Shown one piece after another: positions 48,298-60,234 of a stretch of DNA of 64,000 nucleotides. The notes under the pieces are model-generated. The model was not told the origin of the DNA and made no database searches. It was given only the letters and a program-made list of their open reading frames with translations. The number at the start of each line of letters is the position of its first letter. The first letter of the stretch is position 1. The position numbers were made by a program, and so were the translations under genes. The DNA is from Tolypeutes matacus (taxonomy: Eukaryota > Chordata > Mammalia > Cingulata > Chlamyphoridae), in the NCBI GenBank assembly GCA_026826555.1, contig JAKSZT010053764.1:31226413-31290412 (forward strand), given 5' to 3'.

Positions 48298-49260
48298 ATT
48301 CCTGGAGGGATTGCAGAGATTAGTGCCACCATCAATGATCTGAAGGATGCAGGGGTGGTGATTCCCACCATATCCCCATCCAACTCTATTTGTCCTGTGT
48401 AGAAAACAGATGGATCTTGGAAGGTGACAGTAGATTTTCATAAACTTAACCAGGTGGTGACTCCACTTGCAGCTGCTGTCCCAGATGTGGTATCATTGCT
48501 TGAGCAAATCAACACTTCCCCTGATACCTGGTATGCAGCTGTTGATCTGGTAAATGCTTTTTTCTCGATTGCCATTAGTAAGGACCACCAGAAACAGTTT
48601 GCAAGGCCAGAAGTATACCTTCACTGTCCTGCCTCAGGGGTGTATCAACTCTCCAGCCCTATGTCATAATATTGTCCGCAGGGACCTTGATTGTCTCTCC
48701 CTCCCACAAGACATCACATTGGTCCATTATATTGATGATATCATGTTGATAGGACCTAGTGAACAAGAAGTAGTGAAGACTTTAGACTTATTGGTAAGGC
48801 ATTTGAGTGACAGAGGATGAGAGAGAAATCCAACAAAAATACAAGGACCTTCCACCTCAGAGAAATTTCTAGGTTTCCAGTGGTGTAGGGCATGTCAAAA
48901 TATCTGTTTTAAAGTGAAGGATAAGCTATTGCATCTGGCCCCTCCTATGACCAAAAAAGAGACACAAAGCTTAGTTGGTCTCTTTGGATTTTGGATATAA
49001 CACATTCTTCATTTGGGTATGCTACTCTGGCCCATTCACCAAGTGACCAGAAAAGCTGCTAGTTTTGATTGGGGACTAGAACAAGAGGAAGCTCTGCAAC
49101 AGCTCCAGGCTGCTGTGCAAGCTGTACTACCACTTGGGCCATATGATCCAGCAAATCCAATGGTGCTGGAAGTTTCAGTGGCAAAAAGAGATGCTGTCTG
49201 AAGCCTTTGGCAGGCCCCTATAGGAGAATCAGAACGCAGACCCTTACGATTTTGGACCAA
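48298..49260 (+). pseudogene. ERV-L reverse transcriptase, broken
   Basis: Shows [12 protein letters not shown], then [14 protein letters not shown], a frameshift near 48600, [16 protein letters not shown] and the catalytic YIDDIMLIG (about 48730). The thumb/connection part continues to 49200 with FDWGLEQEEALQQLQ. In-frame stops lie near 48401, 48820 and 49000, besides the frameshift. Confidence 0.88.
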
Positions 49261-49619
49261 AGCCCTGCCATCCTCTGCAGATAACCACTCTCCTTTTGAG
49301 AAGCAGCTTTTGGCTTGCTAGTGGGCCTTAGTAGAGGCTGAACACTTAACCATGGGCCATCAAGTTACCATGAGACCTTAGTTGCCTATCATGAGCTGGA
49401 TATTGTCTGACCCACCAAACCATAAAGTTGGGTGTGTACAGCAGCACTCCATAATAAAGTGGAAGTGGTATATACGAGATAGGGCTTGAGCAGGTCCTGA
49501 AGGCACAAGTAACCTACATGAGGGAGTAGCCCAAATGCCCATGGCCACCACCCCTGCCATGTTACCTTCTCTTTCCCAGCCCAAAGTTTTTGCCTCTTGG
49601 GGAGTCCCTTACAATCAGT

Positions 49620-50100
49620 TGACTGAGGAGGAGAAAACTTAGGCCTGGTTTACAAATGGTTCTGCATGATATGCAGGTACCACCCAAAAACGGACAGCTG
49701 CAGCACTGCAGCCCTTTTCTGGGACTTCCCTGAAGGACAGTGGTGAAGGCAAATTCTCCCAGTGGGCAGAACTTTGAGCAGTGCACCTGGTTGTTCATTT
49801 TGCTTGGAAGAAGAAACGGCCAGAGGTGCATTTGTACACTGATTTATGGGCTGTTGCCAATGGTTTGGCTGGATGGTCAGAGACTTGGATGGAACATGAT
49901 TGGAAAATTGGTGACGAAGAGGTCTGGGGAAGAGGTATGTGGATAGACCTTTCTGTGTGGGCAAAAAACATGAAAATATTTGTGTCCCACATGAATGCTC
50001 ACCAGAGGGTGACTTCAGCAGAGGAAGATTTTAATAATCAAGTGGATAAGGTGACCCACTCTGTGGCTAAACTCAGGCTCTTTCCCCAGCCACTCTGTTA
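49620..50100 (+). pseudogene. ERV-L RNase H, broken
   Basis: AWFTNGSA matches the first catalytic region (usually TDGS, here N in place of D). A stop and frameshift follow, then VHLYTDLWAVANGLAGW (the YTDSxxV-type region, with L for S) and VSHMNAHQRVTSAEEDFNNQVD, which contains the H-A-H and final D elements. It would degrade RNA in the RNA-DNA hybrid. Confidence 0.82.
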
Positions 50101-50930
50101 TTGCCCAATTGGCTCATGAACAAAGTGGCCATGGAGGTAGGGATGGGCTCAGCAACATTGATTTCCCCTCACCAAGGCTTTTTTTTTTTTTTACCGGGAG
50201 GTCCCGGGGATCAAACCCAGGTCCCTCCATATGGGAGACGGACGCCCAACCAGTTGAGCCACATCTGCCCCCTCACCAAGGCTGACTTATCTACAGCCAC
50301 TGCCAAGCGACCAATCTGCCATCAGCAGAGACCCACACTCAATCCCTGATATGGCACCATTCCCCAAGGTGACTAGCCTGCTACCTGGTGGCAGGTTGAC
50401 TACATTGGACCACTTCCACCATGGAAGGGGCAGCAATTTGTTTTACATGGAATAGACACAGACTTCAGACAAGGGTTTGCATTTCCTGGACTCAATGCTT
50501 CTTCCAAAACTACCATCCATGGACTTACTGAATGTCTTATCTACTACCATGTCATTCCACACAGCATTGTTTCTGATCAAGGAACACATTTCACAGCAAA
50601 TGATGTGTGGGAATGGACACATGCCCATGGAATTCACTGGTCTTACCATTCTCCCCATCATCCTGAAGCAGCTGGATTTATAGAATGGTGGAATGGCCTT
50701 TTGAAGACTCAATTATGGCATCACCTAGGTGGCAATACCTTGCAGGGCTGGGGCAATGTTCTCCAGAAGGCTGTGTATGCTCTAAATCTGCATATACTCT
50801 ATGGTGCTATTTCTCCCATAGCCAGGATTCATGGGTCCAGGAATCAAGGGGTGGAAATGGAAGTGGCACCACTCACAATTACCCATAGTGACCCACTAGG
50901 AAAATTTTTGCTTCCTGTCCTTGCAACCTT
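50101..50930 (+). pseudogene. ERV-L integrase, broken and SINE-interrupted
   Basis: The N-terminal zinc-binding part is interrupted by the SINE at 50180-50268. The catalytic core is visible as WWQVDYIGPLPPW (first Asp), then SIVSDQGTHF (second Asp) and SPHHPEAAGFIEWWNG (Glu), spread across two frames between 50390 and 50700. The C-terminal part runs on to about 50930. Confidence 0.85.
50180..50268 (-). mobile_element. Short SINE inside the provirus
   Basis: Complement of the short subtype ('accgggaggtcccggggatc', 'gagccacatctgcc'). Perfect 15-bp duplication 'cccctcaccaaggct' at 50165-50179 and 50269-50283. It is younger than the ERV-L integration. Confidence 0.93.
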
Positions 50931-51333
50931 AAGCTCTGCTAGACTACAGGTCTTAGTTCCAAAAGGAGGAGTGCTGCCACCAGGGAACACAACAGTGATT
51001 CTATTGAACTGGAAGTTAAGACTGCCACCTGGCCACTTTGGGCTCCTTTTTCCTCTGAATCAATAGACAAAGAAGGGATTTACTGTACTGGCTGGGGTGA
51101 TTGATCCTGACTATCAAGGGAAAATAGGACTGCATCTACATAATGAGGGTAAAGAAGAGTTTGCCTGGAATACAGGAGATCCTCTAGGGCAGCTCTTAGT
51201 ACTGCCCTGCCCTGTAATTAAAGTCAATGGAAAACTGCCAACAACCCAATCCAAGCAGGACTCACAATGGCCCAGAATCTTCAGGAATGAATATTTGGGT
51301 CACCCCACCAGGCAAAGAACCACAGCCAGCTGA
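50931..51333 (+). pseudogene. ERV-L dUTPase, broken
   Basis: Downstream of integrase, after a frame change and an in-frame stop near 51063, the segment GVIDPDYQGKIG matches dUTPase motif 3 and GDPLGQLLVLP matches motif 4. An LRLPPGHFGLLFP-like motif 1 lies just upstream. A dUTPase in this position is a hallmark of ERV-L. The family enzyme removes dUTP during reverse transcription. Confidence 0.83.
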
Positions 51334-51770
51334 AATGCTTGCTGAGGGTAACAGGAACATGGGATGGGTAGTGGAAGAAGCTAGTGATAAATATGAACTT
51401 CAACCATGTGACCAGTTACAGAAACAAGGACTATAATAGTCATGAATCCTTCTTCCTTGTTTTGTTAGAGTATGATTGTATATATACATAAAACAGATTT
51501 CTTTGTTTTCTTCCCAAAACGTTTCCCTTATCATATGATAAGTTGTACTAATTTCATATCATAATATTTAAGGATGTCAAGTTTAAGAGTGACTATTACT
51601 CAAGGACTTGCAAACTAATTTGTAGGGAATTAATGTGTTTCTGGTTGTACACAGGAGTGTTGAATATTGTTAGATGAATATACACACACACACACACATC
51701 TGTTGTTTTACTTAGAGACTAAGTATGCTTTAAGGTAATGTGTATGATTGCTGAGTTGACAAGGGGTGAC
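51334..51770 (+). other. ERV-L 3' untranslated region with (CA)n
   Basis: Non-coding, with a (CA) microsatellite at 51681-51698 and an 'aaggggtgac' purine tract directly before the 3' LTR that may be the polypurine tract. No env open frame. Confidence 0.7.
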
Positions 51771-52220
51771 TGTGATGGTTAGGTTAATGTGTCAACTTGT
51801 GACCAGTTTTTGGTCAAGCAAACACTGGGCTAATTGTAATACAAGAACACTTATGGGCTTTAGTCATCAATGAGTTTACTGCATAGATGGTTGATTACAT
51901 CTATGACCAACCAGGGAGATTGCCTTCAGCAATGAGTGATGTTTTATCTAATCAGTTGAATGCCTTAAAAGCAGAAGTGATTTCAGCATTCAGAGAGAAT
52001 TTCCCAGCTTGTCTTTGGACAGGCAACATCTCCCAGAACTCATCAAGACTCATCAAGGACCTCCATTGGACCTTCATCGGAGCCCCTGGTTTGCAACCTC
52101 CTCGCAGAACCAGGACTTGTGCATCCCCCCCACGGTCACATGAGAGAATCTTATAAATCTCATACAATTTACAGATATCTACTGTTGATTCTGTTTCCCA
52201 AAAGAACACTGACTAATATA
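51771..52220 (+). repeat. ERV-L 3' LTR
   Basis: 450 bp starting 'tgtgatggttaggttaatgtg' and ending 'gaacactgactaatata'. Differs from the 5' LTR by scattered substitutions and small indels, including a shorter segment after 'gtgtcaact' and an extra 'tcaagactca' copy near 52040. Confidence 0.9.
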
Positions 52221-52309
52221 ATTACCTTTACCAGAACTCTTTTTTTCATTTGGATTTGAATTATTGTCTGGTGTCTCTAACTTTCAGCCTAAAGAACTTC
52301 CTTTAGTAC

Positions 52310-54190
52310 ATCTTTTTTAAAAAAAATATTTTTTATTTTTAAAAGATACATAGATTACATAAAGTGGTACATAAAAAAATATAAGGGATTCCCATATGTC
52401 CTACTCCCCACACCTCCTACTTTTCCCCACATTAACAACTTCTTTCATTAGTGTACATTCATTGCAATTAATGAATACATTTTGGAGCATTGCCACTAAG
52501 CATGGATTATAATTTACATTGTAGTTTACACTCTCTCCCACTCAATTCTGTAGGTTATGGCAGGGTATATAATGGCCTGTATCTGCTGTTGCAATGTCAT
52601 TCGGGATAATTCCAAGTCCTGAAAATGCCCCCATATTACACCTCTTTTTCCCTCTCCCTGACTTCAGCACCTACAGTGACCACTGTCTCCATATCAATGA
52701 TATAATTTCTTTCATTGCTAGAATCACAATAAGTCTATAGTAAAATACTGGTAAGTCTACTCTCGTCCATATTTGGTTCCCCAGTCCTGAGGATTCTGGG
52801 ATGGTGATGCCCACTCGACCTCTAATTGAAAGGGGGCTTTGATCCCATATGGCTGATGAATGGGACTCTCTTGCTTGCAGTTGTACACTCTTTGGTTCCT
52901 TGGTGTGGTGGTTGTCAATTCTCACTTCCTTGTTAGTTGTCTTGGGTGAGTCCAGTGAACTGGAGAGTAGGTGTTGCAACTCTGCTGAAGCTCAGGGCCC
53001 AGCTGGCATATGGACAGCCCAGAGATTCAAGTCTCTTGGACATACACCTACCAACTCCAGCACCAACTATAGGTTCAAATAGAAGGGACAGAACAGGCAT
53101 GTGTAGAGAAGTCAAAATTGAGTCTAACTTTGACACACTCAGGAGCACAAACTCCAAAGTAGGGCCCACTGGCAAGGCACCAAATTCTGGAGCTATCTGC
53201 CATGACCGTGGACCTGGGTGTCTCCAGAGCCCTCAGGAGCCCTACTATTTGATGTAGTATCCACTTTGGCAGTCCATGAGATCTTTTTTTTTTTTACCAG
53301 GAGGTACCGGGGATCGAACCCCGGTCTCTCCATATGGTAGACGGACGCTGAACCTCTTGAGCCACATCCGTTTCCCTCCATGAGATCTTGCTGAGATGTG
53401 CATAAGTATAACCTCTGGGATGACCTCCTGACTCAGTTTGAAGTCTCTTAGCCATATAAACTCACTTGTCTTTACCTTTTCCCCCTTTTATTCAAGGTTT
53501 TTTTTTTTCCAGTTGCATCACCAGCTGGTGCTTGGTGGTAATCCCTCAGTACCAGGGAGGCTCATCCCCAGGAGTCATATTTCATGCTGGGGGATAGGTA
53601 ATGTATTTATATGCTGAGTTTGGCTTAGAGAGAGGCCACATTTGAGCTACAAGGAGGCTCCCAGTAGGTAACCCTTAGGCACCCTTACAACACTAGGCTA
53701 AGTTGCAATTTCAAGAGCAAAGGCTCATAAGCATAGTCATCAGTATCAAGGGCCCATCAATGGGCCTCCTTCTTCACTAGTCATTGCACCTGTACTTGGG
53801 GGATTGTTGCTATTCCATTAGAGAATGTGGCAGAGCTCTCCAGGATGGGAATTCAATATTCTTTCAGTTGTTGTGTGAATCTCTACCCACTGTGGCAATG
53901 CCCCATGAACATCTGAACACATTTATATACCTTCTATGTATGTCCAGGTGAACTTCCTCCCATGTATCCCCCACCACTGACAACCCACACTAATGATCCT
54001 CCCCTGCCACAGTTGTAACCCTTCTGTGATCCAAAACCTCTTCAAAAATGAAGCCAAGAATATCGCCAAATACAATTAATAGGAAAAGGAAATTATAATA
54101 GGTTCAAATATAAGAAATAAAATACATAATAATTTAGAAAAACTAAAACTAAAATAAAGTGAAAAAAGAAATTGGGATATTAAAAAAATA
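52310..54190 (-). repeat. Unclassified long repeat, copy A (L1-like end)
   Basis: Begins with a T/A-rich run and 'agatacatagattacat', then 'gggattcccatatgtcc', 'tggcctgtatctgctgttgcaatgtcattc', 'gatgggaattcaatattctttcagttg' and 'atctctacccactgtgg'. The last two words recur in copy B. The T-rich left end and 'attcccatat' start resemble reverse L1 3' UTRs such as 30085-30640, but the body has no L1 coding. Interrupted by the SINE at 53286. Confidence 0.5.
53286..53376 (-). mobile_element. Short tRNA-derived SINE
   Basis: Complement of the short subtype with 'ggggatcgaaccccggtctc'. Perfect 13-bp duplication 'tccatgagatctt' (53273-53285 and 53377-53389). Confidence 0.92.
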
Positions 54191-55230
54191 ATGAAAACTA
54201 TTTTTAAAAAATAATTTTTTTTATGTTTTGCCTTTCATCACTGTAATATCTGTTGTCCTGTATGTACAGTGGCATTTTCTTCCATTTCTTCCCCAGTGTC
54301 TTACTTTTTTTTTTCATTTTGTCTTCAAAGTAGTTTTAGATCACAGTAAAGTCACATACAGAATATACGGGACTCCCATATACCCAACATCCACCCCTTT
54401 TTCCCCTTTCCCATATGAATAACCTTTTAAACATATGGATGGGGGAAGCGGCTGTGGCTCAATCAGTAGGGCTCCCGTTTACCATATGGGAGGCCCCGGG
54501 TTCGGTTCCCAGGGCCTCCTGGTGAAGGCAAGCCCGCCCGCACGGTGTGGTTAGCTGACCCAGTGAGCACAAGCAGCAAGGGGGGGATAAATGAATAAAT
54601 AAATAAAATCTTTAAAAAAATAAAAATAAAAATAAACATATGGATGGTACATTTGTTACAACTGGTGTACAAATATTGAAACATAGCTACTAACCATGGT
54701 CAATGGTTTACATTATGGTTTACATTTTAGACCTTACACTTTTATAAATTTTTTATGAAATTTAACATGGCCTATATCCATCATTGCAAGATCATGCAGA
54801 ACACTTCCATTGCCCCCTAAATACCCCCTTTTCCATCTTTTCTATTCCTCCCTCCCCCTCCCCTTGGGGCCCAAGGCGACTGCCAGGCTTCACTCCTTGG
54901 AGAACAAGATTCATAGACACTTGCAACAATGCTGAGGGCTTGACACATTAGTCTGTTCTCCTCTATTAGGAACCATCCATGCTCTCAAGAAACACCCTCC
55001 CTACTGTTTGAGAACATATCAAGCCTCCCCAGGATGGGAGTCCAACTCTTTCCCAATCATTATGTGGGTCTCCACCCACTGATACAACACACTATGACAA
55101 AATGCTCACTCGCACACTCCCTAGAAGCCTGCCCCAGGTGTGCCCTGTCCCAAATGCCCCCCCAGCCAACACCCTAAACCAGTAACCCTTCCTTGACATA
55201 TTGCCAAAAGAGCTTTCTCAAAATTGTAGT
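54191..55230 (-). repeat. Unclassified long repeat, copy B
   Basis: Shares an ordered series of words with copy A: 'gggactcccatatacccaac', 'atggcctatatccatcattgcaagatcat', 'ccaggatgggagtccaactc' and 'gggtctccacccactg'. It is clearly diverged from copy A. Contains the SINE at 54443. No open frame. Confidence 0.5.
54443..54633 (+). mobile_element. Medium-subtype tRNA-derived SINE
   Basis: Nearly identical to the copies at 4508 and 63107. Perfect 14-bp duplication 'aaacatatggatgg' (54429-54442 and 54634-54647). Confidence 0.93.
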
Positions 55231-55289
55231 TTACTTCTTTTAAGAAAGTGTTATTAACCATGAATTCTCTAATTAAAAAAAAAAAAATC

Positions 55290-56750
55290 TAGGGATGTGT
55301 TTATTTCTCTCTTTTCTAATACAACTTTGTTTAGATATTCTTCACATAGTATCTGATTCATCTAAAGTGCACAACATCATGCTTTTAAGAATGTTCACAG
55401 AGTTGTGCAACCATCACTACAATCAACTTTAGAACATTTTTATCATCCCCAAGAAATATCCCACACCTTTAGTGGTCACTCCTCATTCCCTTCAAACTTC
55501 ACCAGCCCTAGGCAACACCAATATGCTCTCTGTCTCTATGGATTTGCCTATTCTGAACATTTCATATAGATGGACTCATGTGGACCACAATAAGTGGTCC
55601 TTTGTGACTGGCTTCTTTTACTTAATATAATTGTTTGAAGGTTCATGTAGTATATATCAGTACTTTATTTCTTTTTATTGTCAAATAATATCCTATTATA
55701 TGACTATATCACATTTATTTATTCATTTATCAGTTGATGGAGATTTGGATTTTTTCCTTGCTTTTTGACTATTTGGAATAATGCTTCTATGAACATTCAT
55801 GTGCAAGAGTTTTTGTGGACATGTGTTTTCATTTTTCTAGGGCATATACCTAGGAGTAGAATTCCTGTGTCATATGGTAACACTATTTTTTTATTTTTTG
55901 AGAAACTGTCAAACTGTTTTCCAAAGGATTGCCACCATTTTCATTCCTATGAGGGCCACCTTCATTTTTGAAAGACAGCATTGTTAGATATTGGATTCTT
56001 GGTTGACATTTTTTTTCTTTCTTTCAGACCTTTTAAATATGCTGCCCCATTGCCTTCTGGCCTTCGTGGTTTCTGATGAGAAGTCTGCTGTTTATTATAT
56101 TGGAGTTCCCTTGTATGTCATGAATAGTTTCTCTCTTGCTGTTTTCAAGATTTCCCTTTATCTTTGGTTTTTAACATTTTGACTATAATGTGCTTGGATG
56201 TGAATCTCTTTGCTTTTCTCCTACTTGGAATTCATTGAGCTTGTTGGGTATGTATATTAGTGTTTTTCATCAAATCTTGGAGGCTTTCAGCCATTATTTC
56301 TAATATTTTCTATATCTTTCTCTCTCTCCTGTCCCAGTACTTTTATTATGCACATGTTGGTGCACTCAATGTGTCCTACATGTCTAAAGCTCCATTCATT
56401 TTTCTTCGTTCTTTTTTTGCTGTTGTTCTTCAGATTGCACAGAAAGATCTATCTTCAAGCTAACTGATACTTTCATGTCATTTCAAATCTACTGTATAGC
56501 CTCTGTAGAAAAATTTTCATTTCAGTTATATTTTCCAACTCAATAATTTCTACTTCATTCTTTTTAAAATAACAATTTCTATCTCTGTTTTAAATTATTG
56601 TTATCACATCCTCCTTTAGTTTTTTATGCATAGAGGTTTTTTTAGTTCTTTGAGCATATTTATAACAGCTGCTTTGATGTCTCTGCTAAGTCCAACATCT
56701 AGGCCCCCTCAAAGCTTGCGTTTTCTTCCTGTATATGGTTCACCTTTTCC
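55290..56750 (-). mobile_element. Old L1/HAL1-type element (minus strand)
   Basis: 55330-55950 reads as reverse L1M 3' UTR and ORF2 end ('gttcacagagttgtgcaaccatcac', 'ttcatttatcagttgatggag', 'gggcatatacctaggagtag'). 55960-56750 then resembles the reverse of ORF1 ('gcttggatgtgaatctctttg', 'cttttattatgcacatgttgg'). ORF1-like sequence directly beside the 3' end, without RT between, suggests a half-L1 (HAL1) or an internal deletion. Confidence 0.55.
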
Positions 56751-56764
56751 TGTTTCTTTGCATG

Positions 56765-57225
56765 TTGTTTTAGTTTTCTTTAGCTGCTCAAGCAATACAA
56801 TGCAGTGGGTTGGCTTAAACAATGGGTATTTATTGCTTCACAGTTTTGAAGTGAGGTAAGTCATTAAGGCGATGCATTCTTCCCAAATATTGGCATTCTC
56901 AGGCTGGCTGCCAGTGATTCTTGGTCCTGGAATCCACTGTTATGTGATAATGCACATGGAAGCCTCTCCTGGCCTCTCCCTTCTATTCCAGGTTCCATTG
57001 ACTTTCAGCTTCTAGCTGCTCTCTCTGTGGGTTTCTCTCTGTCTGAATTTCGTTCTTCAAAAGTAATAGGATTAAGACCCATCCTGATTGAGTTGGGCCA
57101 CACCTTAACTGAAGTGACCTCACCAAAAGGTTCTACTTACAGTGGGTTCACACAGGAATGGATTAAGTTTAAGAACATGTTTTTCTGGGGTTTCAAACCA
57201 TAGAAACCATCACATATGTCTTGTA
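56765..57225 (+). repeat. LTR-like repeat (MaLR style), tentative
   Basis: Starts 'tgttttagttttctttagctgctc..ggcttaaacaatgggtatttattgcttcacag', the layout of mammalian MaLR/MLT1-like LTRs, and ends near 'gtttcaaaccatagaaacc'. Solo. Confidence 0.45.
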
Positions 57226-57259
57226 ATTTTTTTTGGTTGAAAACTGGTCACTTTAGATC

Positions 57260-57495
57260 AGGAGTTCTTAACCAGGAGTTGTGGACCCTAGGGGTCTGTG
57301 GAAACATTTCAGGGAGTCTGTGAGCTTGAATAGAAAAAAGTCAACTTATTATCTTTATTTTCTCTGACCTCTAACTGAAATCTAGCATTTCCTTCACTTA
57401 TGAATGTATGCAATAAATAAATTACAGTAGTATTCATTTCACCTGACTGGCAAAGGGGTCCGTGGAACAAAAAAGGTTAAGACCCCTGACCCCTG
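57260..57495 (+). mobile_element. hAT-type MITE, 236 bp
   Basis: Begins 'caggagttcttaaccaggag' and ends 'ggttaagacccctgacccctg'. Perfect 8-bp duplication ctttagat (57252-57259 and 57496-57503). Its right 60 bp matches the 38553 copy; the middle differs, so it is a sister subfamily. Confidence 0.87.
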
Positions 57496-57503
57496 CTTTA
57501 GAT

Positions 57504-59039
57504 AATAAATGTAGCAACTCTAGGTATTAATCCTCCCCCTTCTGGGGTTTAGTCTGGCTTCCTTGGATCAGTATAAGCTGCTTTTAGTCAGAGGTTGTGT
57601 TTAAGCCTCCTTAGCCAGTTAGAGTTTACCCTCTATCACTGGATGTGTGTGGCTTGGAGCCTGCTTGCACATTTCGGAGAGTTAACAATTTTGCCCCATG
57701 TTTATCCAGGGACTAGTAGGTCAGAGGGTCTCTCTGGGCACTCCTGAGAGGGTGCAGCATTAGGCATGCACACAGATGTCCAGATCACCAGGGATGTGTG
57801 TGATTTTATTTCTAAGCATTGCTTCCTAGGAGTCATCCCTGGGTCAGAGTAGCTTATTGTTTAGCTGGTGTTTGGTCAGAAATTGTGCTTAAGCCCCTTG
57901 AGATCCCCAATAAGTCTTCCACATTTTAGTGATAGATTTGTGTGGTCTGGAGAATTCTTTCAAGTCTGCCCCACACCCCTCTCTGATTGCTCCTGAATGA
58001 GTACAGCTTAGAGCAGGCACACAGCCTTATGGACCCCTTAGGATGACGGATTCCAAAAGGCCTATTCTTTGCTGTCTCATTCCCATATGTAATTTTGCTT
58101 GCTGCTAGTGGTATTGTGTAACTACCACAGTACCCCACCTTAATTGCTCACCATCAAGATCTCCACTGTTTTTGACAATGCCCTTAGGCATGAAATTCTC
58201 CATGCTATATTCCAAATAAAGTCAGTCCTCTCTGGGAGAGCTGCCTGCAGAGCCCTCCACCTTTACAGCCTTCTTCCCTCCCAGTCAGAACCTCTGTGTC
58301 ACTGTGCCAGAGCTGATGGTGAGATTAGCAGCCCACTCCTCCTGTGCCCTATATGTGGGCATGCGTGTGTGTGCGCACGAGAGGTGGATAGCCTCTGATC
58401 TTGTTGTCTTGCCCCTCCTAGCATGGAACTTCCACTCTACAGGCACAATGGGGTGGGGGAAATTGAGGCCCCTGTATTCTTGGCCTATCATGCCCTTGCC
58501 TCTCAACCACACTTGTCTGAACAGCACCTCAACACAGGCCTGGAGAAAATGAGATACCCTGGTAGCCTGACTCTCTCAAAGTTAAACTCTAACCCTAGAC
58601 TAGAAGCTGAGGGGAAAAGCAGCCTCCATCTTCTGGGCTGCATCCTCCATGTTTTTTCACATGTTGTTATAGGGAGGGGCAAGACACAGATTGTGGCTTA
58701 AATACCACAGACTTTTGATGTTCTTATTGATTTATAGTAGATTTTCTTTTATGACTATTTCTCCATTTGCTGTATGCCCTCGGGTTCAAGGACTTTAAAT
58801 AGTTGTGTGTTGCTGGTTTGCTCTTAATAATTTTCACCAATTAAATGGAGAGAGGGTCTACCAAACTCTTCACATTACCATTCTGAAAGCCTGATATCCT
58901 CTCTTTTGGTTATCTGTACAACATCAATCCAGTTCTCCTTTGCTCTACCATCTTAGGCACCTTCAAAGATTTGAAATAGCTCTACTGGCCTTGTACCATG
59001 TTTGTTATATGAGGTAGACATTGCTAGTATTTATCAATA
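57504..59039. other. Intron 2, unassigned sequence
   Basis: May be 5' UTR of an old L1, but I cannot show it. A 92-codon open frame at 58423 has no recognised domain. Confidence 0.4.
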
Positions 59040-59395
59040 TTTCAAGTGCTTATCTTTTGCCAAGATTACCTTTCCCTCTGTGGTCTGCTGTGGCCAGTCA
59101 GATGTGAGAAATTTGTCACTTCCAGTGGAATCATTTAATTGCTATTGCTTGCTTCTCTATTTTCCCCTCCCTGATGCATGCAACAAACCCTGGAGCTTTT
59201 TAACAAGCTGACAGCATCATAAAATGGGGAAACCTCTGTTATCCTGAAGTGGGTCCTGAGTGATAACCACGTGGAACAGAGTCTTCATCCCTCCAGTCGG
59301 ACATGTGGTGTGTGCAAAAAATAAATCTTTGTTGTTCTAAGACAGATATTTGGGGTATATTTGTTCCTGCAGCATATCTTAGCCTATGCAGTACC
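59040..59395 (+). repeat. Ancient retroelement-derived repeat, class unsure
   Basis: Ends 'gtgtgtgcaaaaaataaatctttgttgttctaagac', a polyadenylation-like end shared by several old mammalian LTRs. Confidence 0.4.
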
Positions 59396-59459
59396 ATTTT
59401 TCTGAAATTTTCTGAATTTCAGGAGATGCAGATTAAAGTAAAATTCACCTATAGTGTAT

Positions 59460-59645
59460 GTATAAAGTCTAAAGCCTTTAGCAAGTCCACAAGATCCTCC
59501 ATGATCTGTGTCCTGCCAATCTTTCAGGCTCACCTCCTCCTAGGATGCTTTACCTCACTCTTTCTTTTCATGTCATATGGAACTGCATGTGACTCCCCAC
59601 TCCTATACATACTATCTGTTCCCTCCCTTCCTTTATCTGCAAACC
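59460..59645 (+). mobile_element. L2-type LINE fragment
   Basis: 'cacaagatcctccatgatctgtgtcctgcc..caggctcacctcctcctagg' follows sense L2 3' sequence. Confidence 0.5.
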
Positions 59646-60234
59646 ACCATCTGTCCCTCCAGAATCAGCATGTGAGAAGAGGGTAAAGGAATGCAATAAT
59701 GCATTCATGTTTAAGTTGTATTGAAAGGGGGGCAGGGCAGAAATAGTCTTAAGATGAACTGTGCTTTTAAAAAAGAACTTTCCAGACAAATTATTTCCAT
59801 GCATGTGTCAAAGTTGTATTCCAAGCTTTCCATAAAGAAAGAGATTCTAAGCAGTCCAAGGCAAAGATTTCTCTTTTGGTAGAGACATTTATAGGGGGAG
59901 AAAAGGATGGCTTAGTAATCTTTTTAGATTGATAACAAGAAAAGTCTGGTTAAAGATTATTAGGTTAGTCAGTCAGTTGGGTGGACAACTCTAACTTCCC
60001 AGAAGTTCTTAATCATTTAGGAGGATCAGAAAATTGTTCAAGCATTTAATCAGGAATGTGAATTACTTCCCAGAAGAAGGCTGTGAACTACATCATGCAG
60101 AAAGTTCTGCTGCAGACTAGGTTTGGGTAATTTTTCTTTCTCAGGAGGCTATAAAGAGACTGTCTTGGCCTGATTGGCCATGGTTCAGTCATCAGTTTCC
60201 TCCTCAGAACTAAAAAGCATTCCTAGATTTTGTT
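59646..60234. other. Intron 2, unassigned sequence
   Basis: No gene or named repeat seen. Confidence 0.4.

Larger units (their letters stand above)
45444..52220 (+). mobile_element. ERV-L-class endogenous retrovirus, two LTRs
   Basis: A 6.8-kb provirus with matching LTRs (45444-45891 and 51771-52220) and a 5-bp duplication, attac (45439-45443 and 52221-52225). Between them lie gag, protease, RT, RNase H, integrase and a downstream dUTPase in that order, with no env seen. This order with dUTPase after integrase is diagnostic of ERV-L. The LTRs are roughly 90% identical by eye, so the insertion is old. All genes carry stops or frameshifts. It is antisense to GNA14 and carries one later SINE. 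Confidence 0.93.

Noticed and set aside
51681..51698. Short direct repeats as a CRISPR-like array
   Set aside because: Simple (CA) microsatellite within a mammalian provirus; no spaced repeats anywhere in the window.
51334..51770. ERV-L env gene
   Set aside because: Fewer than 450 bp lie between dUTPase and the 3' LTR, and no open frame or membrane segment is present; ERV-L normally lacks env.
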